DNA of 64,000 nt from Bacteroidota bacterium (lineage in GTDB: Bacteria; Bacteroidota; Bacteroidia; Chitinophagales; UBA10324). The position numbers were made by a program, and so were the translations under genes. The notes beneath the pieces were generated by a model. The model was not told the DNA's origin, ran no database searches, and saw only the letters and a list, made by a program, of their open reading frames with translations. Numbering within the stretch: the first letter of the stretch is position 1; each line of letters begins with the position of its first letter. Shown here in pieces: positions 17,961 through 26,665 of the stretch. The stretch is from NCBI GenBank assembly GCA_014190575.1, contig BJGQ01000008.1, positions 1 through 64,000 on the forward strand, in the 5' to 3' direction.

Positions 17961-18197
17961 ATGGATTTACCACTCATTAAGAAAAAACTGATTGAGAAAA
18001 TTCAATCGAGCAATGACGAAATATTAATTGTTGAATTATTGGATATGGTTGAACAACACAATGTGGTAGCAGGTTTATCTGCAGAACAACGGCAAGCATT
18101 GAGTGAGCGTATCAGCAGAGTGGAAGAAGGCAATGCAGTTTATCTGAATGCAAAAGAGGAAGCAGAAAAACTCAGAAAGAAACTGAATGATTTATAA
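17961..18197 (+). CDS. Antitoxin of a RelE/ParE-type pair
   Basis: A 78-residue acidic, mostly helical protein that ends with a charged segment EEAEKLRKKLNDL, the kind of tail that wraps around RelE/ParE toxins. Its C-terminal codons overlap the start of the toxin by 11 bases, the usual antitoxin-first order. There is no obvious ribbon-helix-helix at the N terminus, so whether it binds its own promoter is not shown. Assignment rests on size, position and the downstream toxin. Confidence 0.8.
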   Translation: MDLPLIKKKLIEKIQSSNDEILIVELLDMVEQHNVVAGLSAEQRQALSERISRVEEGNAVYLNAKEEAEKLRKKLNDL

Positions 18198-18477
18198 TAT
18201 CATCATTGAAAAAGAAGCGCAGCAAGATTTGGATGAATCTGCGCTTTGGTATGAAGAACACAGCACAGGATTAGGATTCAGATTTCTTGAAGTATATCTC
18301 GGAGTGATTGACTATCTTGAATTACATGCTGCATCATTTCCATTTATTGAAGGTGATTACCGGCAGGCAATTATGAAATCATTTCCATTTGTAATTGTCT
18401 ATAAAATTTCAGGAAGCGATGTGAAAATTATTTCTGTGTTTCATACAGGAAGAAATCCAGAGAAGAAAATTAAATAG
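18187..18477 (+). CDS. ParE/RelE-family toxin
   Basis: A 96-residue protein of the ParE/RelE fold: an N-terminal strand NIIIEKEAQQDLDESALWYEE, cited by its start NIIIEKEAQQDL, a helix LGFRFLEVYLGVIDYLE, then antiparallel strands including YRQAIMKSFPFVIVYKI and VKIISVFHTGRNP. The RxxxxxxFPF-VIVY and VFHTGR patterns are typical of the ParE plasmid-stabilisation group. Members poison gyrase or cleave mRNA on ribosomes; which applies here cannot be told. It overlaps the antitoxin gene by 11 bases. Confidence 0.9.
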   Translation: MIYNIIIEKEAQQDLDESALWYEEHSTGLGFRFLEVYLGVIDYLELHAASFPFIEGDYRQAIMKSFPFVIVYKISGSDVKIISVFHTGRNPEKKIK

Positions 18478-18503
18478 AGAAATTATTTCTCAAAATGCTT
18501 TGC

Positions 18504-18536
18504 AACTTTTCCAAAGTTCAAAACTTTGGAAAAGTT
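18504..18536. repeat. Perfect 15-base-arm palindromic repeat
   Basis: AACTTTTCCAAAGTT and its exact complement AACTTTGGAAAAGTT are separated by three bases. It lies between the convergent toxin and polA genes, where it could also act as a terminator. A pair of AACTTCCAAC direct repeats lies just to the right, 18550-18580. Confidence 0.85.
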
Positions 18537-18587
18537 TATCTACGCAAAAAACTTCCAACATCCAAAATCAAACTTCCAACTTCCTCG

Positions 18588-21458
18588 TCAATGCGCATCC
18601 AACCAATTAGTCCCAACACCAACACCCACTTCAATCGGTACATTCAATTCAATGGCGTGAATCATTTTGTCTTTGATGATGGGTGTGATAATATCCACTT
18701 CTGATTTGTGTGCATCGAAAACCAATTCATCGTGCACCTGCAAAGTCATTTTTGATTTGAAGTTTTGCTTGTGAAATTCTTTCTGAATATTAATCATCGC
18801 CACTTTAATCATGTCGGCCGCTGAACCTTGAATGGGAGCGTTAATGGCATTTCGCTCTGCAAAGCCGCGCACGGTTTGGTTTGCAGAATTTATATCGCGC
18901 AGTTTTCTTCTTCTTCCTAAAACAGTTTGTACATATCCATGCTCACGAGCGAACTGAATGTTATCGCTCATCAGTTGTCGCACACCCGGAAATTTCAGGT
19001 TGTAGTTATCAATAATTTCTTTGGCTTCGGTGCGCGAAATTTTTAATCCTTGTGAAAGTCCGAATGCAGTTTGTCCGTATGCGATTCCGAAGTTCACTGC
19101 TTTTGCACGACCGCGCATTTCGCGTGTTACTTCTTTTATGTCAACATTAAAAACCTGCGATGCAGTTGCGGTATGTATATCCAATCCATCTTCAAATGCT
19201 TTCAACATGTTTGCATCACGACTCAGTCCTGCAATGATGCGCAACTCAATTTGCGAATAATCGGCAGAGAGAATTACATACTCTTCGTTGCGTGGAATAA
19301 ATGCTTTACGGATTTCACGACCACGCTCAGTTCTAATCGGAATGTTTTGAATATTCGGGTCTGTACTACTCAATCTTCCTGTTGCAGCAACGGCCTGATT
19401 GAAGGAAGTGTGAACTCGTCCGGTCTTCGGATTTATCAATGATGGAATGGCATCAACATAAGTTGATTTCAGTTTTGTGAATTCGCGATAATCAAGAAGG
19501 TCATTCACAATCGGATAATCGCCGGTGATGCGTGAGAGGGTATCTTCATCAGTAGAGTACTGACCTGTTTTTGTTTTTTTAACATCATACGGAATTTTCA
19601 TTCGCTCAAATAAAACTTCACCCAATTGTTTTGGTGAAGCGAGATTAAAACGAACTCCTGCATCTTTATAAACTTTTTCTTCTGTGATTTTTATTTCTTC
19701 TTCTAATTTTTTTGAATAGTCATTCAGGAAATTTTTATCAATTGCCACTCCTTCAAATTCCATATCGCACAACACATGCATCAATGGCATTTCAACTTCT
19801 TCAAATAATTTCTCTACTTCATTTTCTTTCAACTTCGGAAGAAAAATATTTTCCAACTGCAGGGTCACATCCGCATCTTCGGCTGCATAGTCGGCAACTT
19901 TCTGCACATCAATGTCGCGCATGCTGAGTTGTTTTTTTCCAACGCCAATTAATTCTTTAATGGAAACAGGTTTGTAATTCAGATAAGTTTCAGAGAGGTA
20001 ATCCATGCCGTGTCGCATATCAGGTTCAAGCAGATAATGCGCGAGCATGGTATCAAATAATTTTCCGTTCACCTTTATGTTGTACCATTTCAACAGCAAC
20101 AAATCATATTTTAAATTTTGTCCGCTCTTACCAATGTTTTCATTTTCTAAAACACCACGAAATTTTTCCAGCAATTTTTTCGCTTCAATTTTATCAGCAG
20201 CAACCGGAACATAAAATGCTTCCTTCGGTTTTACTGCGAATGATAAACCAACCACTTCAGCATTGTTTGCATCTACGCCAGTTGTTTCTGTATCGAAACA
20301 AAATTCTTTTGATGATGAAAGTAGTTGCAATAAATTGTTCAGTTTTTTTTCATCATCAACTAAAATATAATTGTGTTCTGTATCGGAAATGGAATTGAGG
20401 TTCTTCGGAATATTTTCTTCAGCATCATCTAAAGCTGAGGCAACTGAATTTCCGAACAAATCTTTTTGTCCGCCACTGCGCAGGGTGTCCTCGTTCCTGC
20501 GGTCACCCTGCTGGGACCCGACTGTACCAATCTGACTAGCTGCAATAATTTCTGCCTGACCGACAGAAAATTTTTCCCCGAGAATTCTTTTTCCAAGTGT
20601 CCGGAATTCCAGTTCATTGAAAATCTCCGCAAGTTTTTCGCGATTGGGTTCTTCCATATCAAAATTGTGCTCATCCCAATTAACCGGCACATCTAAAATT
20701 ATAGTCGCGAGTTTTTTGGAGAGAATGGCTTTGTCTTTATGCTCCTCCACTTTCTCTTTCAACTTCCCTTTCAGTTTATCAGTATTGATAATCAGGTTTT
20801 CTATTGAATCAAATTCCTTGATTAATTTTTTTGCTGTCACTTCTCCCACACCTGGAATACCAGGAATATTATCTACAGCATCGCCCATCAAACCCAAAAT
20901 ATCTTTCACTTGGTCAATGCGATCAATTTCCCACTTCGCTTTTATTTCATGCACACCAAGAATCTGTTCAGCATTTCCGAATGCCGGTGGTTTCCAAATA
21001 AAAATATTTTCGCTCACCAACTGACCATAATCTTTATCAGGAGTTACCATGTAAACTTTAAATCCTTTTTGCTCAGCAAGTTTTGCGAGTGTACCAATCA
21101 CATCATCAGCTTCGTATCCATCACACTCAATAAGTGGAATGTTGAATGCACGAATAACATCCTTGATGTACGGAATGTTCGAAACCAAATCTTCGGGTGC
21201 TTCTTGTCTGTTTGCTTTGTAATCAGCAAAGTCGGTGTGCCGCTCGGTTGGTGCAGCAGTATCAAAACATACTGCAATGTGTGAGGGTTTTTCTTTCTTC
21301 AATAAATCCAGCAGTGTGTTTGTGAAACCTTGAATGGCTGAAGTGTTCATGCCTTTCGAGTTGATTAGCGGATTTTTTGCAAATGCATAGTATGCGCGAA
21401 AGATGAGCGCGAATGCATCCAACAGAAATAATCTTTTGTCTTCGGGGTTTCCGTTCAT
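18588..21458 (-). CDS. polA: DNA polymerase I
   Basis: Replication and repair polymerase of 956 residues. The N-terminal 5'-3' exonuclease domain (about 1-290) has ALIFRAYYAF, CFDTAAPTERH and the helix-hairpin-helix GIPGVGEVTAKKL. The 3'-5' exonuclease domain (about 350-550) keeps its acidic residues in CFDTETTG, GQNLKYDLLLL and AAEDADVTLQ, so proofreading is expected. The polymerase domain has ILSADYSQIELRIIAG near 731 and the C-terminal LQVHDELVFDAH. The linker between the first two domains, about residues 308-330, holds a GC-rich palindromic stretch that reads like an in-frame insertion. A heptad repeat lies just upstream of the gene. Confidence 0.97.
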   Translation of the reverse strand: MNGNPEDKRLFLLDAFALIFRAYYAFAKNPLINSKGMNTSAIQGFTNTLLDLLKKEKPSHIAVCFDTAAPTERHTDFADYKANRQEAPEDLVSNIPYIKDVIRAFNIPLIECDGYEADDVIGTLAKLAEQKGFKVYMVTPDKDYGQLVSENIFIWKPPAFGNAEQILGVHEIKAKWEIDRIDQVKDILGLMGDAVDNIPGIPGVGEVTAKKLIKEFDSIENLIINTDKLKGKLKEKVEEHKDKAILSKKLATIILDVPVNWDEHNFDMEEPNREKLAEIFNELEFRTLGKRILGEKFSVGQAEIIAASQIGTVGSQQGDRRNEDTLRSGGQKDLFGNSVASALDDAEENIPKNLNSISDTEHNYILVDDEKKLNNLLQLLSSSKEFCFDTETTGVDANNAEVVGLSFAVKPKEAFYVPVAADKIEAKKLLEKFRGVLENENIGKSGQNLKYDLLLLKWYNIKVNGKLFDTMLAHYLLEPDMRHGMDYLSETYLNYKPVSIKELIGVGKKQLSMRDIDVQKVADYAAEDADVTLQLENIFLPKLKENEVEKLFEEVEMPLMHVLCDMEFEGVAIDKNFLNDYSKKLEEEIKITEEKVYKDAGVRFNLASPKQLGEVLFERMKIPYDVKKTKTGQYSTDEDTLSRITGDYPIVNDLLDYREFTKLKSTYVDAIPSLINPKTGRVHTSFNQAVAATGRLSSTDPNIQNIPIRTERGREIRKAFIPRNEEYVILSADYSQIELRIIAGLSRDANMLKAFEDGLDIHTATASQVFNVDIKEVTREMRGRAKAVNFGIAYGQTAFGLSQGLKISRTEAKEIIDNYNLKFPGVRQLMSDNIQFAREHGYVQTVLGRRRKLRDINSANQTVRGFAERNAINAPIQGSAADMIKVAMINIQKEFHKQNFKSKMTLQVHDELVFDAHKSEVDIITPIIKDKMIHAIELNVPIEVGVGVGTNWLDAH
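20480..20511. repeat. Palindromic element inside the polA linker
   Basis: GCAGGGTG (20480-20487) and CACCCTGC (20504-20511) are perfect eight-base arms, with two further pairs inside after one mismatch. The element is GC-rich compared with the surrounding polA sequence and is read in frame as a GDRRNEDTLRSG-like peptide. Confidence 0.75.
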
Positions 21459-21514
21459 TTTTGATTCATTAGTTTATTAGTTCAATCGTTCATTGGTGAT
21501 TCGGGTATTAGGTT

Positions 21515-21545
21515 CTGCCGACTGCATACTGCCAACTGCCTACTG
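21515..21545. repeat. CAGTNNG heptad repeat, single arm
   Basis: On the minus strand the units are CAGTAGG, CAGTTGG, CAGTATG and CAGTCGG followed by CAG. They match the arms at 11772-11853. The last two codons of the AhpD-like gene (CAG TAG) are part of the first unit. Confidence 0.85.
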
Positions 21546-21881
21546 ATTCACAGCTTCCCAATATTCAACTGCTCTTCTTGTGTGCGGAATCACGATGGTG
21601 CCGCCAACAATATTGGCAATGGCGAACACTTCAAAAATTTCATCTTGTGTTACACCTTCGTCCTTGCATTTTCCAACATGGTATTTTATGCAATCGTCGC
21701 AACGCAAAACCATGGAAGCGACTAATCCGAGCATCTCTTTTGTTTTTACATTGAGCGCGCCTTCCATGTAAGTGTTGGTGTCAAGATTGAAAAGGCGATT
21801 CAACACCTTGTTATTTGCGCCGGTGATTTTGTCATTCATGCGCGCGCGGTAATCATTAAAGTCTTTTACTAAATCACTCAT
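21540..21881 (-). CDS. Carboxymuconolactone decarboxylase (AhpD-like) family protein
   Basis: A 113-residue all-helical protein of the CMD/AhpD superfamily. The redox pair and proton relay are seen in LRCDDCIKYHVGKC, where the CxxC and the following histidine match the AhpD-type motif, and VFAIANIVGGTIVIPH forms the trimer-packing helix. Such proteins act as peroxide-related thiol oxidoreductases. Its terminal glutamine and stop codon lie inside a dispersed heptad repeat, suggesting the repeat replaced the original 3' end. It is preceded by a terminator for the gene upstream, so it likely has its own promoter. Confidence 0.88.
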   Translation of the reverse strand: MSDLVKDFNDYRARMNDKITGANNKVLNRLFNLDTNTYMEGALNVKTKEMLGLVASMVLRCDDCIKYHVGKCKDEGVTQDEIFEVFAIANIVGGTIVIPHTRRAVEYWEAVNQ

Positions 21882-21943
21882 GTAAATATTATTTTGAAGT
21901 TGAAGGTAAATGAAATCAGAAATCAGGAAAGAATAAAATAAAA

Positions 21944-21971
21944 AACCCCTGCTGAATCACTTCTGCAGGGG
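21944..21971 (-). terminator. Strong minus-strand terminator
   Basis: GCCCCTGC-type arms: CCCCTGC pairs with GCAGGGG, and the minus strand continues with a run of six T. It lies 141 bases past the EamA gene and before the AhpD-like gene. A short duplicated TCCGGA/TAGTGTT motif lies immediately ahead of it (about 21975-22012). Confidence 0.8.
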
Positions 21972-22112
21972 CGCCTAAACACTATCCGGAATCGAACACT
22001 AATCAAGTCCGGATACTTTAGTAATATTTTTAGTTATTCATTTTTAATATTTGAAATTAATTGTTGCTTTAAAATTAACTACTTTTTAATTGTATCAAAA
22101 TTTCAACATAAA

Positions 22113-23027
22113 TTATTTGTCAGAATTCAGTTTCTGAATAGGAAATTTTATTGATTGAATGCTCACCAGATATACTCCTGTAAAGATTAATATCATGGCC
22201 AATATTTTTATGCCGCTTAAATCATCTTTGCCTAAAAGCATGGCAAAAATTGTTGCCAATGCAGGTTGTATATAAATATAAATTCCGGCCAATGACGGGT
22301 CAGCGTTTTTTAAAGCAAGAATATTAAACAGGTAAGCAAAAAAAGTAGTGGCGATAACTATGAATGAAAGTTCGTACCAAATGGATGGTGAAAATGAATT
22401 CCAATTGATAGAATGAAACTGATTCCAGCCAACAGGCATCACAAAAATCCATCCAAATAAAAACACCCACTTAATAATTGTAATTGGATGATACTTGTGC
22501 ATCAATGGTTTTACAATAACCAGATAAACTGCATACGATGCAGCATTAATCATTACATAGATATCTCCTTCGGCAGTTGTTGTGCTAAATGAAATTTCTT
22601 TTCCGAAAACTGTAATGACCAATGCACCGCAAATGCCAATGAGTATTCCAATGATCTTGAGTGGAGTAATTCTTTCATCTTTTAATAAACCCGACAATAC
22701 CAAAACAATGATTGGTGTTGTGGTCATAATTAATGCGGCATGGATTGGAGTTGTAATGGACAGCCCTTTGAAAAATAAAAGTTGATTGATTGCTACACCA
22801 AAAAACCCACATGCAATTAAAAGTGGAATGTCTTTTCGTTTAATTTTTTCACGAATAAAAAAAGTATGAACAACCAGAAACAAAACCAATGACACACTAA
22901 CCCTGATAACTATTGCTCCAAATGGTTGAATGTAATGTGGCACTACATCTTTGGCAATGGTAAAACTGATTCCATAAATAAGATTGGCTAGAAATAAAAA
23001 CAAATGCGCTTGAAAGGTTTTGCTCAT
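22113..23027 (-). CDS. EamA/DMT-family transporter
   Basis: A 304-residue inner-membrane protein with ten predicted helices arranged as two five-helix EamA repeats. The first repeat contains NLIYGISFTIAKDV and LFFKGLSITTPIHAALIMTTTPI; the second contains AASYAVYLVIVKPLM and FAYLFNILALKNADPSLAGIYIYIQP, ending with a lysine-rich tail. The drug/metabolite transporter family moves amino acids, nucleosides or other small solutes; the substrate cannot be told. A full TAnnTTTG element lies five bases before the ATG. Confidence 0.9.
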   Translation of the reverse strand: MSKTFQAHLFLFLANLIYGISFTIAKDVVPHYIQPFGAIVIRVSVSLVLFLVVHTFFIREKIKRKDIPLLIACGFFGVAINQLLFFKGLSITTPIHAALIMTTTPIIVLVLSGLLKDERITPLKIIGILIGICGALVITVFGKEISFSTTTAEGDIYVMINAASYAVYLVIVKPLMHKYHPITIIKWVFLFGWIFVMPVGWNQFHSINWNSFSPSIWYELSFIVIATTFFAYLFNILALKNADPSLAGIYIYIQPALATIFAMLLGKDDLSGIKILAMILIFTGVYLVSIQSIKFPIQKLNSDK

Positions 23028-23032
23028 TCACA

Positions 23033-23040
23033 CAAATGTA
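23033..23040 (-). promoter_or_regulatory. -7 promoter element of the EamA gene
   Basis: TACATTTG on the minus strand, with TTTC 19 bases upstream. Only five bases separate it from the start codon, which points to a leaderless or nearly leaderless mRNA. Confidence 0.6.
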
Positions 23041-23088
23041 GATTCATTAAAATGCTATTGAAATTAATTAGCTCCTATTTCCTAACTA

Positions 23089-26000
23089 TTAAAAGTCTGT
23101 TCCAATTGAGAAATACCATAATCCTTTATTCAAAACACCACTGTCCCAACCTCTTGCATAATCAAGCTTTACAAAATATCCGAAAAGATTTGTTCTTGCA
23201 CCTACACCAAAGCCTGCAACCAATGGTTCGCGGAAATAATTTACCTGAACAGTTATAGGGCCTTCGTTTATGGTTGTTGTGTTGAAAGGATTGTTTTCGC
23301 TGTAAGGTGAAAAACCCTGCCAGGCGGTACCGGCATCAAAAAATCCAACCAACTGAAAATTGCGAATGAATTCTGAACGAATAGGTGAATTAAATAAATA
23401 ACTGAAAACCGGAAAACGAATTTCGGTATTCACCAATGCGAATGAATTTCCATTTCGAATATTCTGTTCAAAACCACGAAGATTTGTTGCCAACGACTGA
23501 AATGCATAATTAGCAGTTTGACTCACCGCTGTATTTGTATTGAACTTGGGAATAAACCAACCATCAATACCTCCAACATAGTAAACAACTTTTCCATCGC
23601 CCCACGATGAAGCACCTGAAATTCTTGTTGCCCAGATAATGTTGCGATGAATTTTTTGATAGTGTCGATAATCAACTCCGGCAACAAAAAGAAACGGTCC
23701 GTTCTTTTTTGCTAACCCCATTACATCAGTAAAAAATTTATATCGTGTGCCATCTAAAATATTTGTTTGAAGTTTTAAAGTGTTATCAAAAACATATTCA
23801 CCTCTTACCGAAATCCAGTTCTCGGTGTAATTATCTAATCCTAAACTAAAAATATCAGAACTTAAAAATACCAGTTGTTCCATGCGGTAAGATGCAATTG
23901 CTCTGATGCTTTTTGTGTAATCAAGCGGATAGCGATAGGCTGCTTCGAAATAATTTGTTTTTGATTTTCCATAAACCGGATAAGCCCATAATGGTGCGGC
24001 ATCGTATTGCTTAGCATCAGTTCTGCGATAGAAAGTATATTTTTTATCCAATCGTTTTTTGAGATCTTCAAACGAAAAGAAATATTCGTTGCCGCCTAAA
24101 CTTGTTGGAATCCGAAATCCTCCGGTGAAATGATAATCTTCAAACAAATCAGTAGTGCTGAGTTTTATCAAACCATTCAAACCCGGATTAACAAACTGCC
24201 CGCCATTGGGTGCATAACTCTGGTAGCGACTGATAATTAAATTATTATCAAGTTGCGACACCACATAATCAGTGGAGAAACGGGGAGCATATGGAAGAAT
24301 TTTACTGAACTTAATTCGCCAGTCTTTCTTCAAAGTGGTTTCAGTTTTCTCTTCTTTACTTTTTATTTCTGTAATTGGTTTTTGCGAAAACTCACTCTGG
24401 AAAATATAATTATTAATATCAATCTTACTTGTGTCACTTTTTGTTTTTGAAGAGTCAACTGCAATTGCAGGAGACATTTTCTTTTTCTTATCTTCTAAAA
24501 TTTGCTTGTCAACTAATTGCTGAATGTATCCTGTGTTTGGAAGAGCAGTATGTTTAGTTGTATCAATCTCTTTTAAGTTTTTTGTTTCAACGAAAAAATA
24601 TTTTCCATTATCGAAATACAATTCTGCGATCTTTCCTGCCTTCAAAGCATTCTCTTGTTCAAGAATGCTGTTGTCGTAATTTGTATTGTTAAACGAGTGC
24701 GCCACATCACAATACATCGGAATTTTTTTGGTGGAATCAGGATGAATATTTCCGGATGCGATTAATGAATCCATATTGTATTTCGGATTCAGAATTACTG
24801 AATCAGCGAAATAATAAAAGTAATTGTAGTGGTCGAACACCGAATCTATGTATGCTACATAGCGATTATTGATTCCGTTTTTATCGCTGGTATAGGAGAA
24901 AAAATTATCGTTGTAACCGGTTGCATTTCTTTCATCTGCATTCGGAGTTTTGGTCACACGGGTTAAAAGTTTATCTTTTGTTTTCAGGTTGAAATAAAAT
25001 AAATCGAAACTACCCAAGGGCATTATGGTATCTAATTGGCCGGTGCGAAGTGTATCATCCAATCGGTTTGAACTCCACAGCACAATAGTTCTGTTCGTTA
25101 ATTTTACAAAGTGGGGATCCAAATCATCATAAAAATCATTGGTTATCTGATCAATTTTTCCGGAGAGATAATTCATTATATAAATATCACTCTGACTTTT
25201 ATTTACTGCGCTCATCACAATGGTTTTCGGATCGACGCCAAATGAAATGCTCAGTATTTTTTGAAAGTTGGTTACAACATGTTCCGTTTTTTTCTTCTTC
25301 TCAAAATCATAAACATCAATAAATACTTTTCCTTTTTTCTCAACAATCATTGCGAGTTTATTTCCGGTTGGATCCCAAGCTGTAAGCGGATAAGAATAAT
25401 CAATCGGCTGTGTAATATTTTTAAATCCACCGCGCAAATAAGTGCGACGATGTTTTTTTTCTATGTCATAAACTTTCACTTTATATTTTCCTAATTCATT
25501 TTCGCAATAAGCAACCCGCTCAAAAGTTGGGTCAGGTTTAAACTGATAATATTTCCGCCCCTTCCTTGTTTTCAACGAAACTTTATTCAATGTAGTTGGA
25601 TCAGTTTTTACTGATTGTTCTAACGCATATTGATTTCCGTAATAATTATTGAAATCTGCAATTAATTGTTTCAAGGTTTTGCCAATCACGAAATTAAATC
25701 CACTCTCCACGCTTCGGTTAATTCTTGTGAGGTACAAAATGTTGGGGATGGAAGTGGCTCCATAATTCCGTGCTATGTAATACCAAAGTGCTTGACCGGC
25801 AAATTTTGCTCCTTCACCTGTGAGGCGATTAAAATTTTTATACTTGCCCGACAGAACTCCAATACGCAAGCGGTTATCCAGTTCAGTGCTCCAGTCTTTT
25901 CCAATGTAAGAAGCTAATCCTTCGGTGTACCATGAGGGCAAATTCAACAACACAGCATTCTGTAATACTTCCTGAATGTTTCCACCGAACATCATATTAT

Positions 26001-26568
26001 CCAAACAAATTTTTGCAATACCTTCTCGTATCTGAATTAATAAATCGTTGTGATTGCCATTGAAGTATACAAACATTTTGTTGCCTATAATTTTGGTTGT
26101 GCCTCCGGTATTATTCTGCTCCACACCATAACCAATATTCGATTGTTTAAGGTCGCTCAGGTTATTATAAATGAGAATGTCAATGTTGTCGTTTACTTTA
26201 TATTCCAATGCATCTTCCACACTTTCAATTTGTCGTTCTCCCTCGGTGATTACAAATTTTCCGAGGTCTTGCCCACCTAAATAAAAATAAACGGCAAAGC
26301 GATCTGATTTATAAAACGACCAGATGAAATCACTGTACTGAACACGATTTTGACCGAACTCTTCTTGCGTGGTTTGAGCAAATAGCGGTGAACAGAAAAA
26401 AGAAATGATAAATAGAAAAAATAATGAATTCAATATTTTTTCGCCTCGTCGAGTATATTCACTTCTACCTCGGCGCAAGTCTTCATGCGCCAAAACTTTC
26501 GGTTCGTGGGGACACGAACCGAAGCGGTATTGTGGGATAAGAAAAAATAATGACCTCAGAAATTTCAT
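23089..26568 (-). CDS. Peptidase-MA-like / TolB-like propeller / Omp85-type barrel protein
   Basis: A 1159-residue envelope protein in three parts. After the signal region, residues about 60-300 resemble a gluzincin fold (LPSWYTEGLASYIGKDW), but the HExxH helix is replaced by QIREGIAKICL, so it is probably not a protease. The middle has TolB-like propeller strands such as SDIYIMNYLSGKIDQIT and TIVLWSSNR. The last 350 residues look like a surface-antigen (D15/Omp85-type) barrel: RFPVFSYLFNSPIRSEF, GFFDAGTAWQG, ending in phenylalanine. The ATG at 26568 is chosen because TATATTTG lies seven bases before it. A 33-residue charged stretch coded by palindromic repeats interrupts the signal-peptide region; a TTG at the second hydrophobic segment is an alternative start. 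Confidence 0.75.
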   Translation of the reverse strand: MKFLRSLFFLIPQYRFGSCPHEPKVLAHEDLRRGRSEYTRRGEKILNSLFFLFIISFFCSPLFAQTTQEEFGQNRVQYSDFIWSFYKSDRFAVYFYLGGQDLGKFVITEGERQIESVEDALEYKVNDNIDILIYNNLSDLKQSNIGYGVEQNNTGGTTKIIGNKMFVYFNGNHNDLLIQIREGIAKICLDNMMFGGNIQEVLQNAVLLNLPSWYTEGLASYIGKDWSTELDNRLRIGVLSGKYKNFNRLTGEGAKFAGQALWYYIARNYGATSIPNILYLTRINRSVESGFNFVIGKTLKQLIADFNNYYGNQYALEQSVKTDPTTLNKVSLKTRKGRKYYQFKPDPTFERVAYCENELGKYKVKVYDIEKKHRRTYLRGGFKNITQPIDYSYPLTAWDPTGNKLAMIVEKKGKVFIDVYDFEKKKKTEHVVTNFQKILSISFGVDPKTIVMSAVNKSQSDIYIMNYLSGKIDQITNDFYDDLDPHFVKLTNRTIVLWSSNRLDDTLRTGQLDTIMPLGSFDLFYFNLKTKDKLLTRVTKTPNADERNATGYNDNFFSYTSDKNGINNRYVAYIDSVFDHYNYFYYFADSVILNPKYNMDSLIASGNIHPDSTKKIPMYCDVAHSFNNTNYDNSILEQENALKAGKIAELYFDNGKYFFVETKNLKEIDTTKHTALPNTGYIQQLVDKQILEDKKKKMSPAIAVDSSKTKSDTSKIDINNYIFQSEFSQKPITEIKSKEEKTETTLKKDWRIKFSKILPYAPRFSTDYVVSQLDNNLIISRYQSYAPNGGQFVNPGLNGLIKLSTTDLFEDYHFTGGFRIPTSLGGNEYFFSFEDLKKRLDKKYTFYRRTDAKQYDAAPLWAYPVYGKSKTNYFEAAYRYPLDYTKSIRAIASYRMEQLVFLSSDIFSLGLDNYTENWISVRGEYVFDNTLKLQTNILDGTRYKFFTDVMGLAKKNGPFLFVAGVDYRHYQKIHRNIIWATRISGASSWGDGKVVYYVGGIDGWFIPKFNTNTAVSQTANYAFQSLATNLRGFEQNIRNGNSFALVNTEIRFPVFSYLFNSPIRSEFIRNFQLVGFFDAGTAWQGFSPYSENNPFNTTTINEGPITVQVNYFREPLVAGFGVGARTNLFGYFVKLDYARGWDSGVLNKGLWYFSIGTDF
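26473..26524. repeat. Palindromic element pair in a signal-peptide region
   Basis: Two stem-loops in tandem: GCGCA/TGCGC (26473-26490) and TTCGGTTCGTG/CACGAACCGAA (26498-26523), the second with 11-base perfect arms and a four-base loop. The block is GC-richer than its surroundings and lies inside the reading frame. Confidence 0.75.
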
Positions 26569-26575
26569 TGCTGCA

Positions 26576-26583
26576 CAAATATA
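26576..26583 (-). promoter_or_regulatory. -7 promoter element of the barrel-protein gene
   Basis: TATATTTG on the minus strand, a full match to TAnnTTTG, seven bases before the ATG at 26568. It argues against any start further upstream. No TTTG is seen at the -33 position. Confidence 0.5.
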
Positions 26584-26665
26584 ATCACTCTGCATTGATG
26601 AACGGATTTGAAAAAAGATATTGTCCTTTGTTATAGAAATAAAATTTACAACTCATTTTTGCACC

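Noticed and set aside
20617-21024. 135-codon open frame opposite polA
   Set aside because: It lies fully within the conserved 5'-3' exonuclease domain on the other strand, and its sequence looks like no known protein.
21975-22012. tRNA gene or tRNA 3' end
   Set aside because: A TTCGATT loop-like stretch is present, but the flanking five-base stems do not pair and no anticodon arm can be drawn.
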